From positions 1 through 64,000 of the forward strand of contig OZ176057.1 of the NCBI GenBank assembly GCA_964247055.1: a stretch of DNA of 64,000 bases. The letters run 5' to 3'. Below the pieces are notes generated by a model. The model searched no databases. It was not told the origin of the DNA and saw only the letters and a program-made list of their open reading frames with translations. The translations under genes and the position numbers were made by a program. Positions 34,327-48,200 of this stretch are shown here, in pieces. This DNA is from Paragordius varius (taxonomy: Eukaryota; Nematomorpha). The first letter of the stretch is position 1. Every line of letters begins with the position of its first letter.

Positions 34327-37300
34327 GTATATCTAAAATTACTGTAGGAATTTATGCTATTGAGTTAAACAGACCAACTGTAAAAAATGCCTTAAACGTA
34401 GAAATGCTCGATTTAGTACTAATTTAATCCATTTTATCTCAAATAAAGCTAATAACTTTTAATATGTAATTTTATTAAGTTTGAAAATATATTTTATATA
34501 ATATAGCTGTCGAATCACGTTGAAACCGCTTCAAAAGAAACTAATTGTCATGCAATCATCTTACGTAGCCTTGTTCCCGGTGTTTTTTGCTCAGGTCTTT
34601 TTCCCATTAATAAAAAATATTTAATTTATAAGAAAAAAGAACTCATTTAATACTGGCTTTACTTTTTCGACCTAAATCCGAGCTCTGTAACGTGTTTCGT
34701 CCATAGTCTTTTTTTAAGTTTTTCCTGATTTTATTTGGATCAGTAAATCAAGAACAAAAAATAATTTAAATGATGAATTTTGTCAAAATTTGTTTTGACT
34801 ATTTTAATGATAGCTGTGGGCGAGTATTAACCTTATTTTTTATTTGGATTTGTTTTATTCGAATATTACAATGACAATTATTTTTTGGATTATTTGTAGA
34901 GAGGAATTTTTTTAAGTCCAAGGTGCTGGCTGGCCTTGTTGGAAACACATGTTGAAAGTTTAATACGATTTTTTTTAAAATGTTCCATTTTCATTTGGGA
35001 ATTTTATCCTAAATATGAGTGGAACATCACATCTAATTAGATGTTCATTTAGTTTTATTGTTAGAAAGCTAATTCTTAAACGATATTTTTGTCCGAATAG
35101 AAACCAGAATGAGGATAGTCGTCAAAAGCCATCATTAAAAATTTAAATTTCAAATTTACTTTACAATGTAATCACACGTTAGGTTATATCTATAACTAAT
35201 ATTATGCTTTTCTTAATAAAATATTGATTTTTTCAACTTGATTATTTCTATATTGATTGTTATTTGTAGCAATCAAATGTTTTGATCATTTTTTAGGGGC
35301 AGATCTTAAAGAAAGAATATGTATGCCAATAGAACGGGTCGGAGATCATGTTCAAAAAATGCGCAATATTTTCCAACGTTTCTATCGACTTCCACAATTA
35401 ACGATTGCGGCTTTAGATGGTTCAGCTTTTGGTGGGGGTTTAGAATTGGCCCTATCAGCTGATATGAGAATAACCAGTATTTAATATACTTTTTATTTGA
35501 AATTAATTATTGAAAAGACAAAACGTTAAATAAATAGGTAAATATGTATTTAAATATAACGACCATTTTTATCCTTTACTTATAGTTTTTCCAAAAAAAT
35601 TCTCTACCACATATTTTAACATAAATCATAAGGGTTATATTTAATTTAATATCTTAGTTTTAGCATTTTTAATTATTACTGTATGGAAATTTAAACGTAT
35701 CAATATATATCACTTTAGCTGACACTTCTAAGCTTGGTTTAGTTGAAACGAAATTAGGCATCATTCCTGGAGCTGGTATACATTTGAATGAATATATATT
35801 AACGATAAATATGAAAATTAAATCTATATATAAATTCTAAACCTTTTTATTATCATTTAGATTCATTTTGTTCAAATTTTACTAAATTTTTGCGCTTAGT
35901 AAAGGCTGTAAAACAGTGCTTTCCAACGCGAATAATTTGGAGAATTTAATTAAATAATAAAACCTTAAACAAATCGAAGAATTTCAGGTGCGAATTATCA
36001 TAATTTGTAAGCGATATGGAATTTGAAAAATGCAGATATAGGGATCTCATTGATTGGGCTTATAATATAAAATATTTTACATTTCATCTTGAATTTATTG
36101 AGAGGGGCGCAACAATTTTTATTTCAATTTGTTAGGGCCTCAACAAGAGCACTCCTTTAGATTAATATTGTAAGACGGAACGCATAAATCTAAATATATT
36201 TTTTATGTTTGAAGAGCTTTTTCTTTAAGAAAAACTACGCAATTTTTAAGAATTATTTTCCTTTTTAAAGGTGGAACCCAAAGATTAGCAAGACTGATTG
36301 GTACTCTTAAAGCTAAAGAACTCATTTTCTCCGCTTCTATTATTGATGGACAATTAGCCCAACAGCTGGGTTTAGTTAATCAATCCATCAAAATTGAGGA
36401 CACACCTAAGACAGGTTTTTAATTCAAACACTTAACTTAAAAACCCTTTTGGAACCACCAAATATTTTTAAACAAAATTATTATGCTTATTTTAGAGGCG
36501 GTTAATGTTCCGATTAACGATTTAAGGAATATGTTTATTTTAAAAGTTACTTTTTCCAATTTTTTACCTGAATCTCTATTAATCAAATTCCTTTGTTTTG
36601 GTATATGCAGTAAAAGTAGAATTTATACGGGCAAAACTTAAAAATTTAAAGAATTTTTTTCAAAAACAACAATATTTTTTTAATCTCGAATTTTTTATTA
36701 TAACTCATTGTTTAAATTTGGAATTTATGAAACAGAGATGTATATGGAAACATAATCAATTAAATTTATAACGATTTTGACTAAATAATTATAAAGGAAA
36801 ATTTTAGATTTAAAAAGTATGGTTGTCTTTTGAGAAAAAATATTTATCTTTTTTTACGTTTTGCTTGATTATCCCTAATTGGACTTTCTTGACATTTTTT
36901 TGGAATATGTAAAACAAATGGAACCATATTTTTAGGTCATAAATATTACTTGGAACCGGTGAAAATAGTAAATATGTCTATATCCGATTAGATTACAAAT
37001 TTTTAATCATTTTTTATAATTATAGCTCATTTATTATAATAGAGAATTCAAACGAAAATAGGAATGTCATTTTCCCAGCTTACGAGAGATCCCTGGAATT
37101 AGCAACTCAAATTTTGCAAAATTGTGTAAATTATTTATATCCAAATATATTATTATTTACCTTAATGTAAAATTTATAAGAGGTTTTTGAATGAGATAAT
37201 TAATTAAGCTTGTGTTAGTCGATTTTTTTCTATTGATTTAGGACAAATCATTAGTTTCGACCTTTGGTTTTCTAAAATTATAACTTGTAAAACTTTTTTG

Positions 37301-37562
37301 TGCTTTATTATTGTAGAGTCCTTTGAGTATTCGTTGTGCTAAAAAAGCCATAGATGAAGGAATGAACACAACAATGGAAAATGGTTTAGAAATTGAAAGA
37401 ACTTGTTATGAAACTGTACGTAAAATTCCAATAATTAATTATGCTATTAAACATTTTGTCTATAATAAATTTTATAATATTTAGGTCATTTATTCAAACG
37501 ACAGATTGGAAGGCTTAAAAGCATTTACTGAAAAAAGGAAACCAATTTTTAAAGGGAATTAA
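34327..37562 (+). CDS. AUH: AUH-type enoyl-CoA / methylglutaconyl-CoA hydratase, 5' end missing
   Basis: Exons: 34327-34415, 34507-34594, 35297-35476, 35719-35775, 36271-36414, 37043-37125, 37317-37415, 37485-37562. All have GT/AG junctions with matching phases; from the second base of the first exon they give 271 codons and a stop. Landmarks in order: ELNRPTVKNAL, LRSLVPGVFCSG joined to GADLKER (oxyanion loop), AALDGSAFGGGLELALSADM (first catalytic Glu), LGLVETKLGIIPGAGGTQRL (second Glu), and the C-terminal DRLEGLKAFTEKRKP. Crotonase fold; in leucine breakdown the AUH enzyme hydrates 3-methylglutaconyl-CoA to HMG-CoA in mitochondria. The open frame continues upstream of 34327 to about 34270, so the first listed acceptor is uncertain, and the mitochondrial-targeting exon was not found. 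Introns are short and hold MITE fragments. Of the crotonase family the ADLKER and VETKLGIIPGAGG signatures fit AUH best. Confidence 0.88.
35500..35620. mobile_element. Decayed MITE-A arm in hydratase intron
   Basis: AAAGACAAAACGTTAAATAA, then GGTAAATATGTATTTAA and TAACGACCATTTTTATCC follow the order of the MITE-A left arm. The right arm is not seen. Confidence 0.4.
35914..36156. mobile_element. MITE-C (hAT-type) copy 2, in hydratase intron
   Basis: Starts CAGTGCTTTCCAACGCG and ends near CAACAAGAGCACT. The interior shares GAGAATTTAATTAAATAA, TTATAATATAAAATATTTTA and TTGAGAGGGGCGCAACAATT with copy 1 at 29355-29629. Confidence 0.6.
36608..36880. mobile_element. MITE-A copy 11, in hydratase intron
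   Basis: CAGTAAAAGTAGAATTTATACG start, CATTGTTTAAATTTGGAATT and CATAATCAATTAAATT internal words, and right arm AAAAAGTATGGTTGTCTTTT, then TTTACGTTTTGC. The last bases of the right end are diverged. Confidence 0.7.
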
Positions 37563-37582
37563 TTAATTGATATTGTTTTATT

Positions 37583-37588
37583 AATAAA
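37583..37588 (+). terminator. Poly(A) signal of the hydratase gene
   Basis: AATAAA 21 bp after the stop codon at 37560-37562. It is in the expected position, but such hexamers are common in this AT-rich sequence. Confidence 0.45.
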
Positions 37589-38544
37589 TTTATTTATATA
37601 AACATGAAGATTATCAGTTAGTTTTGTTAGATAAAAAGCGTGATGATGAATGTCCTTTTTAATTATTAAATTAGACACAAAGTATACGTTGTTAGCGAAA
37701 TTTAAATAATTCCACTTGATGTGGGAATCTATTGTGTTAAATTTAAAAAATTACTTCTTGACCTTTTTTGATGTGTAAAAAAACTAATGAAACATTTATC
37801 TATCACAGAGTCCTTATATTGTTGTGTGATTAACTTTTAGGCCTATAATAATTATTTATAAAGACGGGTATAATCAGTAAAAAAAATTTCATTTATTAAT
37901 ATTTTAAAAAATTCATACTTCTGCCTAATCTAATTTATTATTCTGAATATCATATGTTATATAGTATTATAGCCAATTTAAAGAAATAGAATATTTGATT
38001 GTCATGAAATATGAGAGCCCTAAAGTAGGTAGATATCAAGCAAAAAGTTTTAAAAATATTTCCTAAAAATTAAGCTATTATAAGATATCATCTTGGATAT
38101 AGGGTAATACTTTGAAATGAATTTATAGCATTTTTTATTCATTATTGAGCGAAATTTAGAGTAATTTACATACTGCAAAGACAACGTGTTAAAATTAAAT
38201 AATTTTTTAAAAAAATTAACCATATCTTCTCTTAATTCCCTTTAAATTTATCATCTCTTTATGTGAAACGGGGATTTATCTCAATTATATGACTTGTAGG
38301 AAATATCTTGCAATATGGCGTAACTATTCATACGAAATAGCTAAAACAACGATATCTAGGTTATGAAAAGTATGGTTGTTTTAATAAAAAAATTTGTCTT
38401 TTAGTTTTAATGCTTTGACTGTCAAATGTTTGGTATAATAAGATTTTTGATCTAGTTAAAAATTGTTTTAAGCATGAGCTTCTATAACTTGCGCAACAAT
38501 CATTTTATTAAATTTAATGTTTTTTAAATTTTGACAATAAATCA
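37589..38544. other. Spacer before the satellite
   Basis: AT-rich, no gene seen. 38175-38420 carries a worn MITE-A copy (AAGACAACGTGTTAAAATTA at the left; AAAAGTATGGTTGTTTTAAT and TTTGTCTTTTAGTTTTAATG at the right). Confidence 0.55.
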
Positions 38545-41500
38545 CCTTCATCCATCCTAATACTGAAACGTCGCGGTTTCGGTGACGGATGGATGTAAAC
38601 CGAATATACGAATATCCATTAAAACAGTTGCATCAATCAGGTCAAAGTCTTACAAAAAACCGTCCTGCAAAATATGTTCAAATTGGTTCTAAGCCAATCC
38701 TCTAACATTCTTAACTCCATCTATCGTAATACTGAAAAGGGGTGGTTTCGGTGACGGATGGATGTAAACTCAATATACGAATATCCATTAAGACAGTTGC
38801 ATCAATCAAATCCAAGTCTTAGAAAAAACCGTTCGGCAAAATATATTCAAATTGGTTCTAAGCCAATTCAACCAACATTCCTAACTCCATCTATCCTAAT
38901 ACTGAATAGGGGTGGTTTCGGTGGCGGATGGATGTAAACTCAATATACGAATATCCATTAAGACAGTTGCATCAATCAGGTCCAAGTCTTACAAAAAACC
39001 GTCCGGCAAAATCTGTTCAAATTGGTTCTTAGCCATATCAACCACCAATCTTAACTCCATCTATCCTAATACTGAAAAGGGGTGGTTTCGGTGGCGGATG
39101 GATGTAAACTCAACATACGAATCATTAAGACAGTTGAATCAATCAGGTCCAAGTCTTACAAAAAACCGTCCGGCAAAATCTGTTCAAATTGGTTCTCAGC
39201 CAATCAACCAATTTTCTTAACTCCATCTATCCTAATACTGAAAAGGGGTGGTTTCGGTGGCGGATGGATGTAAACTCAATATACGAATATCCATTAAGAC
39301 AGTTGCATCAATCAGGTCCAAGTCTTACAAAACCGTCCGGCAAAAACTGTTCAAATTGGTTCTAAGCCAATTCAACCAACATTCCTAACTCCATCTATCC
39401 TAATACTGAAAAGGGGTGGTTTCGGTGGCGGATGGATGTAAACTCAATATACGAATATCCATTAAGACAGTTGCATCAATCAGGTCCAAGTCTTACAAAA
39501 AACTGTCCGGCAAAATCTGTTCAAATTGGTTCTCAGCCAAATCAACCACCAATCTTAACTCCATCTATCCTAATACTGAAAAGGGGTGGTTTCGGTGGCG
39601 GATGGATGTAAACTCAATATACGACTATCCATTAAGACCGTTGCATCAATCAGGTCCAAGTCTTACAAAAAACCGTCCGGCAAAATCTGTTCAAATTGGT
39701 TTTCAGCCAAATCAACCAACCTTCTTAACTCCATCTATCCTAATACTGAAAAGGGGTGGTTTCGGTGGCGGATGGATGTAAACTCAATATACGAATATCC
39801 ATTAAGACAGTTGCATCAATCAGTCCAAGTCTTACAAAAAACCGTCCGGCAAAATCTGTTCAAATTGGTTCTCAGCCAAATCAACCACCAATCTTAACTC
39901 CATCTATCCTAATACTGAAAAGGGGTGGTTTCGGTGGCAGATGGATGTAAACTCAATATACGAATATCCATTATGACCGTTGCATCAATCAAGTCTAAGT
40001 CTTACAAAAAACCGTCCGGAATCTGTTCAAATTGGTTCTCAGCCAATCAACCAACCTTCTTAACTCCATCTATCCTAATACTGAAAAGGGGTGGTTTCGG
40101 TGGCGGATGGATGTAAACTCAATATACGAATATCCATTAAGACAGCTCCATCAATCAGGTCCAAGTCTTACAAAAAACCGTCCGGCAAAATCTGTTCAAA
40201 TTGGTTCTCAGCCAATCAACCAACCTTCTTAACTCCATCTATCCTAATACTGAAAAGGGGTGGTGGTGGCGGATGGATGTAAACTCAATATACGAATATC
40301 CATTAAGACCGTTGCATCAATCAGGTCCAAGTCTTACAAAAAACCGTCCGGCAAAATCTGTTCAAATTGGTTCTCAGCCAAATCAACCAACCTTCTTAAC
40401 TCCATCTATCCTAATACTGAAAAGGGGTGGTTTCGGTGGCGGATGGATGTAAACTCAATATACGAATATCCATTAAGACAGTTGCATCAATCAGTCCAAG
40501 TCTTACAAAAAACCGTCCGGCAAAATCTGTTCAAATTGGTTCTCAGCCAATCAACCAACCTCCTTAACTCCATCTATCCTAATACTGAAAAGGGGTGGTT
40601 TCGGTGGCGGATGGATGTAAACTCAATATACGAATATCCATTAAGACAGTTGCATCAATCAAATCCAAGTCTTAGAAAAAACCGTTCGGCAAAATATATT
40701 CAAATTGGTTCTAAGCCAATTCAACCAACATTCCTAACTCCATCTATCCTCCTAATACTGAATAGGGGTGGTTTCGGTGGCGGATGGATGTAAACTCAAC
40801 ATACGAATATCCATTAAGACAGTTGAATCAATCAGGTCCAAGTCTTGCAAAAAACCGTCCGGCAAAATCTGTTCAAATTGGTTCTCAGCTAATCAACCAA
40901 TCTTCTTAACTCCATCTATCCTAATACTGAAAAGGGGTGGTTTCGGTGGCGGATGGATGGAAACTCAATATACGAATATCCATGACCGTTGCATCAATCA
41001 GGTCCAAGTCTTACAAAAAACCGTTCGGCAAAATCTGTTCAAATTGGTTCTCAGCCAATCAACCAACCTTTTTAACTCCATCTATCCTAATACTAAAAAG
41101 GGGTGGTTTCGGTGGCGGATGGATGTAAACTCAATATACGAATATCCATTAAGACCGTTGCATCAATCAGGTACAAGTCTTACAAAAAACCGTCCAGGCA
41201 AAATCTGTTCAAATTGGTTTTCAGCCAAATCAACCAACCTTCTTAACTCCATCTATCCAAATACTGAAAAGGGGTGGTTTCGGTGGCGGATGGATGTAAA
41301 CTCAATATACGAATATCCATTAAGACCGTTGCATCAATCAGGTCCAAGTCTTACAAAAAACCGTCCGGCAAAATCTGTTCAAATTGGTTCTCAGCCAATC
41401 AACCAACCTTCTTAACTCCATCTATCCTAAAACTGAAAAGGGGTGGTTTCGGTGGCGGATGGATGTAAACTCAATATACGAATATCCATTAAGACAGTTG

Positions 41501-42116
41501 CATCAATCAGGTCCAAGTCTTACAAAAAACCGTCCGGCAAAATCTGTTCAAATTGGTTCTTAGCCATATCAACCACCAATCTTAACTCCATCTATCCTAA
41601 TACTGAAAAGGGGTGGTTTCGGTGGCGGATGGATGTAAACTCAATATACGAATATCCATTAAGACAGTTGAATCAATCAGGGTCTTACAAAAAACCGTCC
41701 GGCAAAATCTGTTCAAATTGGTTCTCAGCCAAATCAACCACCATTCTTAACTCCATCTATCCTAATACTGAAAAGGGGTGGTTTCGGTGGCGGATGGATG
41801 TAAACTCAATATACGAATATCCATTAAGACAGTTGAATCAATCAGGTCCAAGTCTAACAAAGAACCGTCCGGCAAAATCTGTTCAAATTGGTTCACAGCC
41901 AATCAACCAACCTTCTTAACTCCATCTATCCTAATACTGAAAAGGGGTGGTTTCGGTGGCCGATGGATGTAAACTCAATATACGAATATCCATTAAGACA
42001 GTTGCATTAATCAGGTCCAAGTCTTACAAAAAACCGTCCGGTAAAATCTGTTCAAATTGGTTTTCAGCCAAATCAACCACCATTCTTAACTCCATCTATC
42101 CTAATACTGAAAAGGG

Positions 42117-43136
42117 GTGGTTTCGGTGGCGGATGGATGTAAACTTAATATACGAATATCCATTAAGACCGTTGCATCAATCAGGTCCAAGTCTTTCAAA
42201 AAACCGTCCGGCAAAATCTGTTCAAATTGGCTCTCAGCCAAATCAACCACCATTCTTAACTCCATCTATCCTAATACTGAAAAGGGGTGGTTTCGGTGGC
42301 GGATGGATGCAAACTCAATATACGAATATCTATTAAGACAGTTGAATCAATCAGGTCCAAGTCTTACAAAAAACCGTCCGGCAAAATCTGTTCAAATTGG
42401 TTTTCAGCCAAATCAACCAACCTTCTTAACTCCATCTATCCAAATACTGAAAAGGGGTGGTTTCGGTGGCGGATGGATGTAAACTCAATATACGAAAATC
42501 CATTAAGACAGTTGAATCATTCAGGTCCAAGTCTTACAAAAAACCGTCCGGTAAAATCTGTTCAAATTGGTTTTCAGCCAAATCAACCACCATTCTTAAC
42601 TCCATCTATCCTAATACTGAAAAGGGGTGGTTTCGGTGGCGGATGGATGTAAACTTAATATACGAATATCCATTAAGACCGTTGCATCAATCAGGTCCAA
42701 GTCTTTCAAAAAACCGTCCGGCAAAATCTGTTCAAATTGGCTCTCAGCCAAATCAACCACCATTCTTAACTCCATCTATCCTAATACTGAAAAGGGGTGG
42801 TTTCGGTGGCGGATGGATGCAAACTCAATATACGAATATCTATTAAGACAGTTGAATCAATCAGGTCCAAGTCTTACAAAAAACCGTCCGGCAAAATCTG
42901 TTCAAATTGGTTCTCAGCCAAATCAACCAACCTTCTTAACTCCATCTATCCTAATACTGACAAGGGGTGGTTTCGGTGGCGGATGGATGTAAACTCAATA
43001 TACGAATATCCATTAAGACAGTTGCATCAATCAGTCCAAGTCTTACAAAAAACCGTCCGGCAAAATCTGTTCAAATTGGTTCTCAGCCAATCAACCAACC
43101 TGCTTAACTCCATCTATCCTAATACTGAAAAGGGGT
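42117..43136. repeat. Satellite higher-order repeat, 510 bp (3-mer) x 2
   Basis: Variants CTAATACTG with AAACTTAATATAC, AGTCTTTCAAAAAA, TTGGCTCTCAGCC and ATGCAAACTCAATAT at 42117-42310 recur 510 bp later at 42627-42820 in the same order. Three 170-bp monomers form the unit. Confidence 0.8.
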
Positions 43137-43473
43137 GGTTTCGGTGGCGGATGGATGTAAACTCAATATACGAATATCCATTAAGACCGTTGCATCAATC
43201 AGGTCCAAGTCTTACAAAAAACCGTCCGGCAAAATCTGTTCAAATTGGTTCTCAGCCAATCAACCAATCTTCTTAACTCCATCTATCCTAATACAGAAAA
43301 GGGGTGGTTTCGGTGGCGGATGGATGTAAACTCAATATACGAATATCCATTAAGACAGTTGCATCAATCAGGTCCAAGTCTTACAAAAAACCGTCCGGCA
43401 AAATCTGTTCAAATTGGTTCTCAGCCAAATCAACCACCAATCTTAACTCCATCTATCCTAATACTGAAAAGGG

Positions 43474-45164
43474 GTGGTTTCGGTGGCGGATGGATGTAAA
43501 CTCAATATAGGAATATCCATTAAGACAGTTGCATCAATCAGGTCCAAGTCTTACAAAAAACCGTCCGGCAAAATCTGTTCAAATTGGTTCTCAGCCAAAT
43601 CAACCACCAATCTTAACTCCATCTATCCTAATACTGAAAAGGGGTGGTTTCGGTGGCGGATGGATGTAAACTCAATATACGAATATCCATTAAGACCGTT
43701 GCATCAATCAGGTCAAAGTCTTACAAAAAACCGTCCGGCAAAATCTGTTCAAATTGGTTCTCAGCCAATCAACCAACCTTCTTAACTCCATCTATCCTAA
43801 TACTGAAAAGAGGTGGTTTCGGTGGCGGATGAATGTAAACTCAATATGCGAATATCCATTAAGACCGTTGCATCAATCAGGTCCAAGTCTTACAAAAAAC
43901 CGTCCGGCAAAATCTGTTTAAATTGGTTCTCAGCCAATCAACCATTCTTAACTCCATCAATCCTAATACAGAAAAGGGGTGGTTTCGGTGGCGGATGGAT
44001 GTAAACTCAATATACGAATATCCATTAAGACAGTTGCATCAATCATGTCCAAGTCTTACAAAAAACCGTCCGGCAAAATCTGTTCAAATTGGTTCTCAGC
44101 CAAATCAACCACCAATCTTAACTCCATCTATCCTAATACTGAAAATGGGTGGTTTCGGTGGCGGATGGATGTAAACAAAATATACGAATATCCATTAAGA
44201 CAGATGCATCAATCAGGTCCAAGTCTTACAAAAAACCGTCCGGCAAAATCTGTTCAAATTGGTTCTCAGCCAAATCAACCACCAATCTTAACTCCATCTA
44301 TCCTAATACTGAAAAGGGGTGGTTTCGGTGGCGGATGGATGTAAACTCAATATAGGAATATCCATTAAGACAGTTGCATCAATCAGGTCCAAGTCTTACA
44401 AAAAACCGTCCGGCAAAATCTGTTCAAATTGGTTCTCAGCCAAATCAACCACCAATCTTAACTCCATCTATCCTAATACTGAAAAGGGGTGGTTTCGGTG
44501 GCGGATGGATGTAAACTCAATATACGAATATCCATTAAGACCGTTGCATCAATCAGGTCAAAGTCTTACAAAAAAACCGTCCGGCAAAATCTGTTCAAAT
44601 TGGTTCTCAGCCAATCAACCAACCTTCTTAACTCCATCTATCCTAATACTGAAAAGAGGTGGTTTCGGTGGCGGATGAATGTAAACTCAATATGCGAATA
44701 TCCATTAAGACCGTTGCATCAATCAGGTCCAAGTCTTACAAAAAACCGTCCGGCAAAATCTGTTTAAATTGGTTCTAAGCCAATCAACCATTCTTAACTC
44801 CATCAATCCTAATACAGAAAAGGGGTGGTTTCGGTGGCGGATGGATGTAAACTCAATATACGAATATCCATTAAGACAGTTGCATCAATCATGTCCAAGT
44901 CTTACAAAAAACCGTCCGGCAAAATCTGTTCAAATTGGTTCTCAGCCAAATCAACCACCAATCTTAACTCCATCTATCCTAATACTGAAAAGGGGTGGTT
45001 TCGGTGGCGGATGGATGTAAACAAAATATACGAATATCCATTAAGACAGATGCATCAATCAGGTCCAAGTCTTACAAAAAACCGTCCGGCAAAATCTGTT
45101 CAAATTGGTTCTCAGCCAAATCAACCACCAATCTTAACTCCATCTATCCTAATACTGAAAAGGG
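43474..45164. repeat. Satellite higher-order repeat, 845 bp (5-mer) x 2
   Basis: The ordered variants AATATAGGAATA, GGTCAAAGTC, AAAGAGGTGG with GAATGTAAACTC, ATCTGTTTAAATTGG and AAACAAAATATA recur with an 845-846 bp offset. The second copy has one extra A near 44574 and TTCTAAGCC in place of TTCTCAGCC. The same pair reappears at 48541-50230. Confidence 0.8.
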
Positions 45165-45842
45165 GTGGTTTCGGTGGCGGATGGATGTAAACTCAATATA
45201 CGAATATCCATTAAGACCGTTGCATCAATCAGGTCCAAGTCTTACAAAAAACCGTCCGGCAAAATCTGTTCAAATTGGTTCTCAGCCAATCAACCAACCT
45301 TCTTAACTCCATCTATCCTAATACTGAAAAGGGGTGGTTTCGGTGGCGGATGGATGTAAACTCAATATACGAATATCCATTAAGACCGTTGCATCAATCA
45401 GGTCCAAGTCTTACAAAAAACCGTCCGGCAAAATCTGTTCAAATTGGTTCTCAGCCAATCAACCAATCTTCTTAACTCCATCTATCCTAATACAGAAAAG
45501 GGGTGGTTTCGGTGGCGGATGGATGTAAACTCAATATACGAATATCCATTAAGACAGTTGCATCAATCAGGTCCAAGTCTTACAAAAAACCGTCCGGCAA
45601 AATCTGTTCAAATTGGTTCTCAGCCAAATCAACCACCAATCTTAATTCCATCTATCCTAATACTGAAAAGGGGTGGTTTCGGTGGCGGATGGATGTAAAC
45701 TCAATATAGGAATATCCATTAAGACAGTTGCATCAATCAGGTCCAAGTCTTACAAAAAACCGTCCGGCAAAATCTGTTCAAATTGGTTCTCAGCCAAATC
45801 AACCACCAATCTTAACTCCATCTATCCTAATACTGAAAAGGG

Positions 45843-48200
45843 GTGGTTTCGGTGGCGGATGGATGTAAACTCAATATACGAATATCCATTAAGACCGTTG
45901 CATCAATCAGGTCAAAGTCTTACAAAAAACCGTCCGGCAAAATCTGTTCAAATTGGTTCTCAGCCAATCAACCAACCTTCTTAACTCCATCTATCCTAAT
46001 ACTGAAAAGAGGTGGTTTCGGTGGCGGATGAATGTAAACTCAATATGCGAATATCCATTAAGACCGTTGCATCAATCAGGTCCAAGTCTTACAAAAAACC
46101 GTCCGGCAAAATCTGTTCAAATTGGTTCTCAGCCAATCAACCAACCTTCTTAACTCCATCTATCCTAATACTGAAAAGGGGTGGTTTCGGTGGCGGATGG
46201 ATGTAAACTCAATATACGAATATCCATTAAGACCGTTGCATCAATCAGGTCCAAGTCTTACAAAAAACCGTCCGGCAAAATCTGTTCAAATTGGTTCTCA
46301 GCCAATCAACCAACCTTCTTAACTCCATCTATCCTAATACTGAAAAGGGGTGGTTTCGGTGGCGGATGGATGTAAACTCAATATACGAATATCCATTAAG
46401 ACAGTTGAATCAATCAGGGTCTTACAAAAAACCGTCCGGCAAAATCTGTTCAAATTGGTTCTCAGCCAAATCAACCACCATTCTTAACTCCATCTATCTT
46501 AATACTGAAAAGGGGTGGTTTCGGTGGCGGATGGATGTAAACTCAATATACGAATATCCATTAAGACAGTTCCATCAATCAGGTCCAAGTCTTACAAAAA
46601 ACCGTCCGGCAAAATCTGTTCAAATTGGTTCTCAGCCAATCAACCAACCTTCTTAACTCCATCTATCCTAATACTGAAAAGGGGTGGTTTCGGTGGCGGA
46701 TGGATGTAAACTCAATATACGAATATCCATTAAGACCGTTGCATCAATCAGGTCCAAGTCTTACAAAAAACCGTCCGGCAAAATCTGTTCAAATTGGTTC
46801 TCAGCCAAATCAACCAACCTTCTTAACTCCATCTATCCTAATACTGACAAGGGGTGGTTTCGGTGGCGGATGGATGTAAACTCAATATACGAATATCCAT
46901 TAAGACAGTTGCATCAATCAGTCCAAGTCTTACAAAAAACCGTCCGGCAAAATCTGTTCAAATTGGTTCTCAGCCAAATCAACCACCAATCTTAACTCCA
47001 TCTATCCTAATACTGAAAAGGGGTGGTTTCGGTGGCGGATGGATGTAAACTCAATATACGAATATCCATTAAGACCGTTGCATCAATCAGGTCAAAGTCT
47101 TACAAAAAACCGTCCGGCAAAATCTGTTCAAATTGGTTCTCAGCCAATCAACCAACCTTCTTAACTCCATCTATCCTAATACTGAAAAGAGGTGGTTTCG
47201 GTGGCGGATGAATGTAAACTCAATATGCGAATATCCATTAAGACCGTTGCATCAATCAGGTCCAAGTCTTACAAAAAACCGTCCGGCAAAATCTGTTCAA
47301 ATTGGTTCTCAGCCAATCAACCAACCTTCTTAACTCCATCTATCCTAATACTGAAAAGGGGTGGTTTCGGTGGCGGATGGATGTAAACTCAATATACGAA
47401 TATCCATTAAGACCGTTGCATCAATCAGGTCCAAGTCTTACAAAAAACCGTCCGGCAAAATCTGTTCAAATTGGTTCTCAGCCAATCAACCAACCTTCTT
47501 AACTCCATCTATCCTAATACTGAAAAGGGGTGGTTTCGGTGGCGGATGGATGTAAACTCAATATACGAATATCCATTAAGACAGTTGAATCAATCAGGGT
47601 CTTACAAAAAACCGTCCGGCAAAATCTGTTCAAATTGGTTCTCAGCCAAATCAACCACCATTCTTAACTCCATCTATCTTAATACTGAAAAGGGGTGGTT
47701 TCGGTGGCGGATGGATGTAAACTCAATATACGAATATCCATTAAGACAGTTCCATCAATCAGGTCCAAGTCTTACAAAAAACCGTCCGGCAAAATCTGTT
47801 CAAATTGGTTCTCAGCCAATCAACCAACCTTCTTAACTCCATCTATCCTAATACTGAAAAGGGGTGGTTTCGGTGGCGGATGGATGTAAACTCAATATAC
47901 GAATATCCATTAAGACCGTTGCATCAATCAGGTCCAAGTCTTACAAAAAACCGTCCGGCAAAATCTGTTCAAATTGGTTCTCAGCCAAATCAACCAACCT
48001 TCTTAACTCCATCTATCCTAATACTGACAAGGGGTGGTTTCGGTGGCGGATGGATGTAAACTCAATATACGAATATCCATTAAGACAGTTGCATCAATCA
48101 GTCCAAGTCTTACAAAAAACCGTCCGGCAAAATCTGTTCAAATTGGTTCTCAGCCAATCAACCAACCTGCTTAACTCCATCTATCCTAATACTGAAAAGG
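45843..48200. repeat. Satellite higher-order repeat, 1180 bp (7-mer) x 2
   Basis: A block containing the shortened monomer CAATCAGGGTCTTAC (5-6 bp lost), CATCTATCTTAATAC, AGTTCCATCAATC and CTGACAAGGGG occurs at 45843-47022 and again, almost unchanged, from 47023. Confidence 0.8.
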
